64,000 bases of DNA from Planococcus donghaensis MPA1U2. GTDB taxonomy: Bacteria > Bacillota > Bacilli > Bacillales_A > Planococcaceae. Location: NCBI RefSeq assembly GCF_000189395.1, contig NZ_AEPB01000008.1:16203-80202 (forward strand), read 5' to 3'. The notes under the pieces are model-generated. The model had not been told where the DNA came from. It saw only the letters and a program-made list of their open reading frames with translations, and did not search any database. A program made the position numbers and the translations under genes. Every line of letters begins with the position of its first letter. The first letter of the stretch is position 1. Shown in pieces: positions 1 through 8,314 of this stretch.

Positions 1-234
1 TATATTGTTAGAAACTACACAGATTTAGGGCAGCATTATTTGCGATATGGACAAAAGGAATCAGGGAAGGCTTTGATTAAAAAAGGCTTAGCCAATGTAA
101 AATTCGTCTACATAGAGGGTGTAGACGACAACCATGACGATCTGGATATTATCCGGTACATCAATGAAATGATAACAGGAGTCTTTACTACAGAATACAG
201 TTATCGTGACTTGGAGAACTTGTTGCAGAAGTAA
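1..234 (+). CDS. hypothetical protein, 3' end only
   Basis: The reading frame is open from the first base of the window to a stop at 232-234, so this is the C-terminal 77 residues of a gene that starts upstream. An internal TTG at 40 is not needed. The tail is charged (VDDNHDDLD followed by a predicted helix ending ENLLQK) and has no membrane segment or motif I recognise. I cannot assign a family. It ends about 30 bases before an imperfect inverted repeat. Confidence 0.55.
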   Translation, partial: YIVRNYTDLGQHYLRYGQKESGKALIKKGLANVKFVYIEGVDDNHDDLDIIRYINEMITGVFTTEYSYRDLENLLQK

Positions 235-266
235 GCAGACCATGTTTGAATGACTTTTACTGATTC

Positions 267-300
267 TAAATGTAATTTAATAGCAAGTAAGGTACATTTA
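267..300. repeat. imperfect inverted repeat upstream of the 351-812 gene
   Basis: TAAATGTAATTTA (267-279) and TAAGGTACATTTA (288-300) pair at 11 of 13 positions around an 8-base loop. There is no T-tract, so it is not a standard terminator. Its core ATGTAA resembles the perfect inverted repeat on the other side of the following gene (823-858). Confidence 0.5.
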
Positions 301-350
301 AAATACTGAATAACTTACAAAAAACATCCAAGCAATTGGGAGCTGAAAAA

Positions 351-812
351 ATGTCGGAAATTACATTCTTAGCATCCTCAAAACCACTAAAAATTCCAGA
401 AGAGATTCAGGAATATAACCAGCGTACGGGATTTGAGAACGAAAAAGATTATATGTTCTTTTCTGTCCATGAAGTAACAGAGGGTTGGCTGCAAGAAATT
501 CGGGGGCTTTTATCTTTGCCATATATTTACGAAGCAGAAGGGGGTGGAAATCGACTATTTCTAACGTACCTTGAAAAATACATCGAAACCGGAGAGGTAC
601 TAGAGATTTACAGTGTGCCAAATCAACACGCATTGCTCAGTTACAAGAAAAAAGTACAGGAAAAGCCTGAACCGATTGAAGTGAATATGGGAAGTTACAC
701 GTATCGAGATCTATCAGGTTTGTATCAGTTAAACTCAAAGAAATGGGTAGAGGAACTAAGCCATCGAAATTACATTACTCAGCATGGCGTAACTACCTTT
801 GTTAAGTACTAA
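351..812 (+). CDS. hypothetical protein (153 aa)
   Basis: Start chosen at ATG 351 because GGGAG at 338-342 lies 8 bases upstream; the in-frame TTG at 336 overlaps that ribosome binding site. The protein is soluble and acidic with no signal peptide. It begins MSEITFLASSKPLKIPEEI and contains a Gly-rich turn (EAEGGGNRLF) near residue 65. I do not recognise a named family or catalytic motif. It stands alone, flanked on both sides by related palindromes. It could be a small conserved Bacillales protein; no function is proposed. Confidence 0.7.
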   Translation: MSEITFLASSKPLKIPEEIQEYNQRTGFENEKDYMFFSVHEVTEGWLQEIRGLLSLPYIYEAEGGGNRLFLTYLEKYIETGEVLEIYSVPNQHALLSYKKKVQEKPEPIEVNMGSYTYRDLSGLYQLNSKKWVEELSHRNYITQHGVTTFVKY

Positions 813-822
813 TGGTACTAAT

Positions 823-858
823 CTGAATGTAACTTAAACCTAACTAAGTTACATTCAG
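823..858. repeat. perfect 14-bp inverted repeat downstream of the 351-812 gene
   Basis: CTGAATGTAACTTA (823-836) and TAAGTTACATTCAG (845-858) are exact reverse complements around an 8-base loop. The bases that follow (GCTCTCTATTTT) are not a clean T-run, so terminator function is uncertain. A protein-binding site or remnant repeat is possible. Confidence 0.6.
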
Positions 859-1038
859 GCTCTCTATTTTAAAGAAGTTAGCAGTACTACAAGGGAAAAC
901 CAATTTGCTAGAAAAAATGATACATTCAAAAGGATTTAATATAAGACATTTATGTCTATGTATTTTCGTGGCTATTGTCTAGATTTGTGCCATCTTGTCT
1001 TGAATATGATCGATTTTTTTCTTTGATAAGACCATTTT

Positions 1039-1242
1039 TCAGCAGCCGCAACGTTTCTTGTTTCTTTCGTAAACATTGTGAAACCCGAGCGCTGTATGCC
1101 CGGATTTTAGATGTTTTATGATATTATAAGTTGGTTGCCTGAAACGATTCAAGCGCTCAACGATGATTGAAATGTGCATATTTAGGTGGTGGTAGGATTC
1201 TATCATCACCAGTTCTTTCGTGTTAAGATGGGTGTAGGTCAT
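1039..1242 (-). pseudogene. IS30-family transposase remnant (N-terminal 67 aa)
   Basis: The reverse-strand frame starts MTYTHLNTKELVMIE and continues through a helix-turn-helix-like stretch to RNKKRCGC, then stops. This matches the conserved N-terminal DNA-binding region of IS30-family transposases (MxYTHLTxxE start, RNKxRCG end) as I know that family. The catalytic DDE region is absent: no ORF continues it on either side. I saw no terminal inverted repeats. Apart from this fragment and the palindrome at 823-858, the 813-1444 gap shows nothing I can support. Confidence 0.7.
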
Positions 1243-1444
1243 TCGCGATCACTCTGATGTTTTTCTTTGGACGGAAAACACATTGTGAGGTACCCGAATG
1301 ACTTTTTCAGTTGTCTAGCTTAATTTCACAATAGGCGCATTTAAAAAATGTATACACAAAGCTTTATGAATATGAGCGAGTGGCATATTGGCAATTAGGT
1401 ATTTAAATACAACTAATTAAAAAGATAGTTAGGAGATAAAGTGA

Positions 1445-2359
1445 ATGACATATGCATTAGAAATAAACGACTTGAAAAAGGTCTATTCTGGCGGCGTTGA
1501 GGCTTTGCGTGGCATCGATTTGAAAGTAGAAGAAGGAGACTTTTACGCTCTCTTAGGCCCTAACGGTGCTGGGAAATCTACGACCATTGGAATTGTGACA
1601 TCTCTTATCAATAAGACATCAGGAAATGTCAAAGTCTTCGGCTATGATATGGACACGCAGTTAATGCAGGCGAAGCTACAGATTGGTCTGGTTCCTCAAG
1701 AGTTCAACTTCAGTCCTTTTGAAACGGTCCAACAGATTGTCGTGAACCAGGCAGGTTATTACGGTGTGTCAAGGAAGGAAGCATTAGAGCGCAGCGAAAA
1801 GTACTTGAAGCAGTCTGATTTATGGGAGAAAAAAAATGTTCAGGCACGGATGCTTTCTGGAGGGATGAAACGTCGACTGATGATTTCACGCGCCTTAATG
1901 CATGAACCAAGTCTACTTATTCTTGATGAGCCGACGGCGGGTGTGGATATTGAATTGAGACGAGAGATGTGGACGTTTCTGAAAGAGTTGAATGATAATG
2001 GTACGACGATAATTTTGACAACACATTATTTGGAAGAAGCGGAGATGTTATGTCGCAATATTGGAATCATTCAAAAGGGGCAACTGATTGAGGATACAAG
2101 TATGAAATCATTGCTTGCTAAGCTTCAGTTTGAAACAATTATTTTAGATATTGAATCTTCAGGACAAATGCCAGTGATTAAAGGCTATGAGAGTGAACTT
2201 ATGGATGAAGGATCTCTTTCTGTGGAAGTAGGGCGTGATCAAGGGATTAACGAACTGTTTAACCAATTGACCGAACAAGGGATTAAAGTATTGTCGATGC
2301 GTAATAAGTCCAATCGATTAGAAGAATTATTTTTAAAACTTACAGAAGAAACTGCTTAA
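1445..2359 (+). CDS. ABC transporter ATP-binding protein, YadG-like
   Basis: A 304-residue nucleotide-binding subunit of an ABC-2 type exporter. Walker A GPNGAGKST is near residue 38, the signature LSGGMKRR near 138, and Walker B LLILDEPTAGVD near 158, followed by the H-loop TTHYLEEAE. The C-terminal extension ends with an RLEELFLKL-type segment. From memory the sequence follows E. coli YadG closely over its whole length (for example PQEFNFSPFETVQQIVVNQAGYYG), much closer than typical Bacillus ABC-2 ATPases, so recent transfer is possible. It starts after AGGAG about 10 bases upstream and forms an operon with the permease 12 bases downstream. Substrate unknown. Confidence 0.93.
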   Translation: MTYALEINDLKKVYSGGVEALRGIDLKVEEGDFYALLGPNGAGKSTTIGIVTSLINKTSGNVKVFGYDMDTQLMQAKLQIGLVPQEFNFSPFETVQQIVVNQAGYYGVSRKEALERSEKYLKQSDLWEKKNVQARMLSGGMKRRLMISRALMHEPSLLILDEPTAGVDIELRREMWTFLKELNDNGTTIILTTHYLEEAEMLCRNIGIIQKGQLIEDTSMKSLLAKLQFETIILDIESSGQMPVIKGYESELMDEGSLSVEVGRDQGINELFNQLTEQGIKVLSMRNKSNRLEELFLKLTEETA

Positions 2360-2371
2360 TGGAGGATTCAC

Positions 2372-3142
2372 ATGTTTAAACTATATTTAACAGCATTAAA
2401 GGGTTTGGCGGTCAAAGAAACGAACCGTTATCTTAGAATTTGGATCCAAACATTGGTTCCTCCTGTAATTACAACGTCCTTATACTTTATCATCTTTGGA
2501 AATTTAATTGGTAAAAGGATTGGGGAAATGGGAGGATTTTCCTACATGGAATTTATTGTCCCTGGATTGATTATGATGTCAGTCATTACGAGTTCCTACT
2601 CAAATGTCTCGTCATCATTTTTCTCACAAAAGTTTCAAAAGAATATTGAAGAACTATTGGTCGCGCCCGTCCCGACACATATTATTATTTGGGGCTTTGT
2701 GATTGGTGGACTAGGAAGAAGTACTTTGGTGGGGATACTGGTCACGATTATTTCGTTACTTTTTGTTCCGCTACAAGTCTATTCTTGGAGTATTGTCATA
2801 TTAACGTTTTTAATGACGTCTATTTTGTTCTCTTTGGCAGGTCTGTTGAACGGCATTTTTGCAAGATCATTTGACGATGTGTCTATCGTTCCTACTTTTG
2901 TTCTTCAGCCATTGACTTACCTAGGTGGCGTATTCTTTTCCATCTCTATGTTGCCACCATTTTGGCAGATTGTATCACAGTTCAACCCGATTGTTTATAT
3001 GATTTCTGGATTCCGATTCGGGATCCTCGGTGTAATCGATGTACCAATTCTATTCTCTGTTCTCATTTCGATTATTTTTGTGATTTCACTTTATGCTTTA
3101 AATTGGTATCTGATTGAAAAAGGCCGTGGACTGAGAAGTTAA
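2372..3142 (+). CDS. ABC-2 type transporter permease, YadH-like
   Basis: A 256-residue integral membrane subunit with six hydrophobic segments, partner of the preceding ATPase and preceded by GGAGG. Conserved ABC-2 features include the EFIVPGLIMMSVI segment near residue 70, NIEELLVAPVP near 90, and PLTYLGGVFFSISMLPPFWQ near 175. It ends GRGLRS, the same tail I recall for E. coli YadH. The pair should form a homodimeric exporter. What is exported cannot be told from the sequence. Confidence 0.93.
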   Translation: MFKLYLTALKGLAVKETNRYLRIWIQTLVPPVITTSLYFIIFGNLIGKRIGEMGGFSYMEFIVPGLIMMSVITSSYSNVSSSFFSQKFQKNIEELLVAPVPTHIIIWGFVIGGLGRSTLVGILVTIISLLFVPLQVYSWSIVILTFLMTSILFSLAGLLNGIFARSFDDVSIVPTFVLQPLTYLGGVFFSISMLPPFWQIVSQFNPIVYMISGFRFGILGVIDVPILFSVLISIIFVISLYALNWYLIEKGRGLRS

Positions 3143-4169
3143 TATCTATTTTTATTAATTTAATGAATACTTTACTCTAGTATTTTATCTAAAGGTCGAT
3201 AGAGTACTAGAGTCGAGCTAGCTAATATAACAAAACTCTTTTATTATCCTTACATTTTCATAGGATTGGTTAAACTATGTATGTAGAGCAGAATCAGTTT
3301 TATAAGAAGAAAACCAACTTTATAAAGATAGTCTAGCTTGCATATGACTGTTTATCAGAAGAAACTCAGCGATGAGTTTCTTCTTTTCTTTTGTTCACTA
3401 AAGTGTACTTTTACAAAAGGTTCTCTAATTGAATATCTGAATTTTGTACAGTGAATCTTGGCTTAGTAAATTCTTCTAACCATAGTTTGATTGCTTGAAA
3501 AAATGTGAATTGGCATATGGTTTGATCTATCTATGATTCAAATATGCTTAAAAGTATACTTGGACTCTTTGTTAATATAGAGCGTTATTAATTACTTATT
3601 AGATTGAGTTAGGTAACTTTTGTAGCTTTTACTCTAGATTAATCATAAATAGTCAAAATTTTTTAAAAATAAATTCGGTTTAATTTAGGTCTTGTTCATT
3701 ATTTCACATGTCATCTGAGGTAGTTTACTGTTTAGAAAATTAGAAAAGTTAGGGGGAAATTAAAATTGAAAATCGATTTAGTGCCTACTTATTTCTTAAG
3801 CTAAGGTTCAATTGAAAATTGTATTGTTACCTCATTATGATAGCGTTTTCTTTATTAATCTTTAAGCTTATTTTGATACTGAAGATAAAAGAAAAAAGTA
3901 AAAATATATAGGTATAAAATGTTGAACCGTCAAATTTACGTCTGTAAATCGCATCTTTACAAGGAGTATTTTTTCTAATTAATACTTTTAAAAGTTTGGA
4001 AAAATAATTATATAAATATAAAGAAAAAACCCTCGGATGAATAAAATAAGCATCTATGTCGGCAATTCGTGGTTCAATAAAACCTTGCCTGAAAGAGTTT
4101 TCATGTGGTTTAATGGGTAACATTAATCTTTTGTAGATTAAATACAAAGAGACGGAGTGTGAAGAGAAT
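3143..4169. other. long AT-rich gap without a supported gene
   Basis: About 1 kb between the ABC permease and gapN. It holds one clear hairpin terminator (3357-3392). The only longer frame (106 codons on the reverse strand, 3827-4147) has a biased Phe/Ile/Lys composition and no ribosome binding site, so I do not call it. It may be decayed DNA or carry an untranslated RNA; I see nothing further. Confidence 0.5.
3357..3392 (+). terminator. intrinsic terminator
   Basis: AGAAGAAACTCA (3357-3368), loop GCGA, then the exact complement TGAGTTTCTTCT (373-384 of the same kb) followed by TTTCTTTT. It lies 215 bases after the permease stop and could end the ABC operon. Confidence 0.8.
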
Positions 4170-5615
4170 ATGATAGTACGCCAAACTGAAAGTTTATTTT
4201 ATACTTTATTGAATAATGAATGGATGGGAAGCAGTAGTGGAGAAACTGTACAAATCTATTCTCCGGATGATCATGAAGTAGTAGGTGAAGTTCCTGCCTT
4301 GAGTCAGGAAGAAGTCGCTGTTGCAATTCAAAAAACAGCAGATGCCCAGGAAATGTGGGCAGCAAAAGAAGTTTATGAGCGCTCTGCACTTCTTCATCGC
4401 TGGGCAGAAGAATTAGAAAAAATGACCGATGAAATCGGTGAAATGATTCATAAAGAAGTAGGGAAGACATTTTCGGCAGGGAAAAGTGAAGTTGAACGTA
4501 CTGCGCAACTAATTCGCTATACGGCAGAAGAAGGTCTTCGTACACACGGAAGCTTTATCCAAGGAGATGCTTTTCCTGGGGCTACGAAGAAGACAAAAGC
4601 CATCGTACAAAAAGTTCCTTATGGGGTGGTGCTGGCTATATCGCCATTCAACTATCCAGTAAATCTAGCCGCTTCTAAAATCGCGCCAGCGCTTATTACA
4701 GGTAATACCGTGATCTTTAAACCTGCTACTCAGGGGGCAATTAGTGGACTGTTGATGATAAAAGCCCTAGTAAAAGCTGGCCTGCCAGAAGGTGTAGTAA
4801 ACGTAGTAACGGGACGAGGTTCTGTGATCGGTGATTTCATCGTTTCTCATCCCCTTATCAATATGATTACGTTTACTGGGGGAACAGCAACGGGGCAGCA
4901 TATCGCCAAAAAAGCATCTATGATTCCCGTCGTGCTTGAGCTGGGTGGTAAAGACTCTGCAATTGTATTAGAAGACGCAGATTTGAATAAAGCCGCAAAA
5001 GAAATCGTTAGCGGAGCACTTAGCTATTCAGGACAACGCTGTACAGCTATAAAGCGTGTGATGGTGGTCAATAGTGTCGCAGATGAGCTTATTGGGAAGG
5101 TAAAAGAACTTGTGTCCAAACTGACAGTAGGGAAATCCCATGAAGATGCGAGTGTAACACCTTTAATCGATCAAAAATCAGCGGATTTTGTGACTAGTCT
5201 GATTGAAGATGCCCAAACTAAAGGAGCTACTGTCGTACTGGAAGGCATTAAGGAAAAGAACCTTCTGGGTCCAACTCTTCTTGACCATGTTACAGAAGAG
5301 ATGGCTGTCGCTTGGGAAGAGCAGTTTGGACCGGTGTTACCATTTATACGAGTTGAGAATGAACTTGAAGCAATTGCGCTCGAAAAGCGAAACCAGTATG
5401 GTCTACAAGCTAGTGTCTTCACTCGTAATCTGGAGAACGCCTTCGCAATTTCAGATAAGCTGAATGTAGGGACTGTCCAGGTGAACGGCAAAACATCACG
5501 AGGACCAGATCATTTTCCGTTCTTAGGAGTGAAAAACTCCGGACAAGGTGTGCAGGGAATTGGTAGAAGCATTGATTCTATGTTGCGCGACAAGATGCTC
5601 GTTCTAAATCTTTAA
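4170..5615 (+). CDS. gapN: NADP-dependent glyceraldehyde-3-phosphate dehydrogenase, non-phosphorylating
   Basis: A 481-residue aldehyde dehydrogenase-superfamily enzyme that oxidises glyceraldehyde-3-phosphate directly to 3-phosphoglycerate, making NADPH and bypassing phosphoglycerate kinase. Visible motifs: SPFNYPVN near residue 158, the nucleotide loop FTGGTATG near 232, the glutamate motif LELGGKDS near 255, and the catalytic cysteine in YSGQRCTAIKR near 290. The C-terminal NGKTSRGPDHFPFLG stretch is characteristic of GapN rather than of general aldehyde dehydrogenases. It stands alone after a long empty leader. NADPH supply fits the redox-rich neighbourhood, but that link is inference. 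Confidence 0.88.
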   Translation: MIVRQTESLFYTLLNNEWMGSSSGETVQIYSPDDHEVVGEVPALSQEEVAVAIQKTADAQEMWAAKEVYERSALLHRWAEELEKMTDEIGEMIHKEVGKTFSAGKSEVERTAQLIRYTAEEGLRTHGSFIQGDAFPGATKKTKAIVQKVPYGVVLAISPFNYPVNLAASKIAPALITGNTVIFKPATQGAISGLLMIKALVKAGLPEGVVNVVTGRGSVIGDFIVSHPLINMITFTGGTATGQHIAKKASMIPVVLELGGKDSAIVLEDADLNKAAKEIVSGALSYSGQRCTAIKRVMVVNSVADELIGKVKELVSKLTVGKSHEDASVTPLIDQKSADFVTSLIEDAQTKGATVVLEGIKEKNLLGPTLLDHVTEEMAVAWEEQFGPVLPFIRVENELEAIALEKRNQYGLQASVFTRNLENAFAISDKLNVGTVQVNGKTSRGPDHFPFLGVKNSGQGVQGIGRSIDSMLRDKMLVLNL

Positions 5616-5926
5616 ATGGCTAATGAATTTATACTGATTAACAATATTTATCGGTATTATTTTCAGAATTTTCATTTTAATAAGTAAGAAAGAAACGAGA
5701 TTGGCTCGAAAACAATATAGAAATTTGCCCTGAAGTATCCTTTTTTACGGAATAGGGAGAAAAATGCATTGTAGTTTATATGGCACACCTAACCGGAAGT
5801 CTATATTCTCTTGTGAGATTATTTTTAGGATCTGCATCAATCGCAATAGTAAGTAGTTGAATAGATGAGGAGAAGCGATAAGCCTGCTCTTTCTCACGGT
5901 ACTCGATGCTCAAATCTTGCAGTACA

Positions 5927-5955
5927 TTGACAAGTATCTGTATGTAATAGATAAT
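5927..5955 (+). promoter_or_regulatory. sigma-A-type promoter of the riboswitch transcript
   Basis: TTGACA (5927-5932), a 17-base spacer, then GATAAT (5950-5955). Transcription would start near 5962, just before the ykkC-class aptamer. Spacing and both hexamers are near ideal. Confidence 0.8.
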
Positions 5956-5977
5956 TTATTTAACTTAATACAAGAAG

Positions 5978-6075
5978 TTTTCTAGGGTTCCGCGGGCTAT
6001 TATATTCCGGTTAGGTCCGAGAGAAAACGCACAGAAACTCTGTATCCACGGAGGGATAAAAGCCCGGGAGATATC
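5978..6075 (+). promoter_or_regulatory. ykkC-class riboswitch aptamer (guanidine-I or a ykkC subtype 2 ligand)
   Basis: The conserved blocks of the ykkC RNA appear in order: CTAGGGTTCCG at 5982-5992, GGTCCGAGAGAAA at about 6014-6026, and CCACGGAGGGATAAA followed by AGCCCGGGAGA at 6047-6071. The last block is also the 5' arm of the terminator, the usual arrangement in which ligand binding prevents termination. Type 1 ykkC RNAs sense guanidine; subtype 2 RNAs sense ppGpp, PRPP or nucleoside diphosphates. I cannot fix the subtype by eye. The downstream gene is an ACT-domain protein, not a typical guanidine exporter or carboxylase. Confidence 0.85.
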
Positions 6076-6108
6076 ATAAACGATATTTTCCTGGGCTTTT
6101 TATTTTTT
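6058..6108 (+). terminator. riboswitch expression-platform terminator
   Basis: AAAAGCCCGGGAGATATC (6058-6075) pairs with GATATTTTCCTGGGCTTTT (6082-6100) and runs into a T-rich tract. The 5' arm is shared with the aptamer's conserved 3' block, so the structures are mutually exclusive. Confidence 0.85.
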
Positions 6109-6152
6109 GTATTAAGTAAAAATGATAATTTGAAGAAATGGAGTTGTTAAGT

Positions 6153-6536
6153 GTGAAATTATCTGTACTTCCTGAAACAATGTCAGTTTTAAAATTAGAT
6201 TCTTCTAAGGCTCTTCCCCAATGGGCTCTTAAAAAAAGTAGTTTTGTCTCAATTACGTATACGAACGAAGAACTTTCTATTGTTTGTGCAGAAGAAGCAG
6301 TGCCATCGCATGTAGAAGATATGGAAATAAGCGATGAATGGAGATGCATTAAAGTAGAAGGGCCTCTGGATTTTTCACTGACCGGCATATTATCATCTCT
6401 AATTTCACCACTTGCCGAAGCTGAAATTAGCATCTTCGCCATTTCAACTTTTAACACAGATTACCTTCTGGTTAAGTCAACCACTTTAGAACGGACTTTA
6501 CAGATCTTAGCAGAGCACGGCCATTTTATCAGCTAA
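6153..6536 (+). CDS. ACT-domain protein under riboswitch control
   Basis: A 127-residue protein built of ACT-like folds (CASTOR/ACT_7 type). The second half, KVEGPLDFSLTGILSSLISPLAEAEISIF, is the classic ACT ligand-site region; ACT domains usually bind amino acids or other small metabolites. GTG 6153 (protein MKLSVLPETMS) is preferred because GGAG at 6140-6143 sits 9 bases upstream; the in-frame ATG at 6138 contains part of that site. It is the only gene after the ykkC riboswitch and is followed by a terminator at 6607. No catalytic domain is attached, so it is likely a small-molecule sensor or regulator. Function unknown. Confidence 0.8.
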   Translation: MKLSVLPETMSVLKLDSSKALPQWALKKSSFVSITYTNEELSIVCAEEAVPSHVEDMEISDEWRCIKVEGPLDFSLTGILSSLISPLAEAEISIFAISTFNTDYLLVKSTTLERTLQILAEHGHFIS

Positions 6537-6606
6537 TTACAGTTTGTGAGTATTTTTCGTCATTTTAAGCTAGAATTATTCGGTTTACACATCAAAAGTT
6601 ATCGGT

Positions 6607-6638
6607 AAAAAGAAGCTACAGTGTGAGCTTCTTTTTTT
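6607..6638 (+). terminator. intrinsic terminator after the ACT-domain gene
   Basis: AAAAAGAAGCT and AGCTTCTTTTTTT form a hairpin with an 8-base loop about 70 bases past the stop codon. Confidence 0.85.
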
Positions 6639-7105
6639 GTCTTGAAAATTCATTTTCTTTTAGCCTGGATATTAATTGCCTATCGAGGAATAGATTACTT
6701 AGTCCTTCACGAAAAAGGGGTTTGTGCTTTTTTTGACTATTAATAGTTCGATTAATTAGAAAAGAAGCGGCTCATGGATTTGATAATAGTATTACACTAC
6801 CTATTTCAAGAATCTAATGTTGCGGTACAAGTGGAGTGCGCATCTTCTATGAATGTTAAAGATTTGTTGAATATTACAGGTGAGTATTGCGATATGTATA
6901 TTGTGGAGAGAGGCTTTTATTAGACATATGTCCTTCCTCATGAAGAAAATTTGTGTTAAACCCTTTACAGAAAATTGTCTGCAGATAATCAACTGAATTT
7001 TAGTAGACTAACTTTAAGAATTGAGTATTTCAAAATTAGATTTAAAGAAAATACTATATGTACTCGAAATTATTGGTAGCTTTAATTTTCTAATTAAATA
7101 AATTG

Positions 7106-7151
7106 AAAACCCTACATTTCTAGTCCAGATCTGAAATTGAAGGGTTTTTTT
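7106..7151 (+). terminator. hairpin with T-tract in an otherwise empty gap
   Basis: AAAACCCTACATTTC and GAAATTGAAGGGTTTTTTT can pair with a 3-base interior mismatch. No gene precedes it between 6537 and 7269; nothing else in that 730-base gap can be supported. It could end an unannotated RNA or be the leftover of a lost gene. Confidence 0.5.
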
Positions 7152-7269
7152 ACATAGTTTTTGAAGGGATTCAGTACATTTAATTTGCAAAAATATCATT
7201 TAATATATAAAGTGATAAACATTAGAGTGAAAGTGCCTAATAAATATTCCGATTTTAAGGAGGAAAACT

Positions 7270-7740
7270 ATGCCATTTCCGGATATCAGCAACAAATCAT
7301 AGGAGGAGTTAATTAATTAAAAGGCCGTACTGCAGTAATAAAACGATCAGCAAACGTCTAGCGGAAGCAAGAGTTACTGAATTATCGGTGATTAACTGAA
7401 GAGACTGCGAAAGCCGCTACTGATTTATCTAGCTTTGGAGCTGAACATAAAGTCATTCAGTTGGAAGTCAGCAAATCAGAAACCATTACGGTAACCGCTG
7501 ACTTTGCGATTTTATCGACAGGGCGTTTGAATAGTTGGGTAAATAATGCAGAGATATACCCTTCACAACCAGCTTTTAAAATCATAGACGACGAATGAGA
7601 CTTGGTTCATGATTTAAACTTGCGTATTATCTTCATTAGTTGCCTATGCGAAAAAAGTACCTACTGGGCGATTAGGCGCGCCTAATGATGTAGCAGGTGT
7701 TCTATTATTCGTAGCTTCAGATTTAGCGAAGTTTCTATAG
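7270..7740 (+). pseudogene. eroded short-chain dehydrogenase/reductase
   Basis: Fragments of an SDR protein can be read in changing frames: LSSFGAEHKVIQLEVS at about 7420-7470, WVNNAEIYPSQP at about 7537-7573 (the SDR NNAG strand), and GRLGAPNDVAGVLLFVASD at about 7667-7725 (the SDR C-terminal signature). Stops and shifts separate these pieces, the Rossmann GxxxGxG and the YxxxK active site are not recoverable, and the expected middle third is missing. This is genuine decay, unlike the single-base frameshifts elsewhere in the window. Confidence 0.75.
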
Positions 7741-7818
7741 TAGCAAGTAAAGTTAGTTGGAAATCTGAAAGTCAGTAAAATGAAAGCAAATTAGAGAAAA
7801 TAGGGAGGAATTGGAACA

Positions 7819-8184
7819 ATGATAATAACGATAGTTTTACAGGTAGTGTTAGGTGTTTTATTTACAGGACTAGGCTTTAGTAAAATCACTGGAGTAAAGA
7901 TGCAAGTAGATGAGTTTGACAGGCTGAAATTGCCTCAATGGTTTCGGATTGTGACTGGAATCGTTCAATTAATCGGGACAATAGCTTTGGTTGTAGGGAT
8001 TTGGTTACCAGAATGGGCAGCATTTGGCGGGTTATGGATTGCCGTAACGATGTTCTTTGCCGCTGTAGCACACATACGCGTTAAACACCCAGTCAGAGAT
8101 ACAATTCCAGCCTCTGTGTTAATGATTTTGGCTCTAATTGTCTTTTTCTTAAACAGCTCAGCACTTATCAAGTTGTTCAGTTAA
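7819..8184 (+). CDS. DoxX-like membrane protein
   Basis: A 121-residue, four-helix membrane protein. Hydrophobic segments lie at about residues 3-20, 45-63, 68-88 and 98-117, with the FTGLGFSKITG motif in the first helix typical of DoxX-like proteins. These are small inner-membrane proteins often found with quinone- or thiol-stress genes. GGGAGG precedes the ATG. It is followed by a divergently unregulated gap and then the MarR operator; the neighbourhood (MarR, pirin, FMN reductase) supports an electrophile or quinone-stress role by inference. Confidence 0.8.
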   Translation: MIITIVLQVVLGVLFTGLGFSKITGVKMQVDEFDRLKLPQWFRIVTGIVQLIGTIALVVGIWLPEWAAFGGLWIAVTMFFAAVAHIRVKHPVRDTIPASVLMILALIVFFLNSSALIKLFS

Positions 8185-8276
8185 AGTATGAGAGAGCGGT
8201 AAAGAGGGGTTATCCAAATTATGAGCAGCTTTTCTCGTTTATAGAAAATAAGCATAATTTCTTGAAATTTTAGTTA

Positions 8277-8302
8277 CTATCAATTAATGTATTAATTGAT
8301 AG
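8277..8302. promoter_or_regulatory. perfect palindrome, probable MarR operator
   Basis: CTATCAATTAA (8277-8287), spacer TGTA, then the exact complement TTAATTGATAG (8292-8302). It ends immediately before the ribosome binding site of the marR gene, so the regulator probably represses its own operon. MarR dimers typically bind such 20-26 bp palindromes. Confidence 0.7.
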
Positions 8303-8314
8303 GGGCGATGACAA

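Noticed and set aside
3827-4147. 106-codon reverse-strand ORF between the exporter and gapN
   Set aside because: No ribosome binding site, biased composition (Phe, Ile, Lys), no family features.
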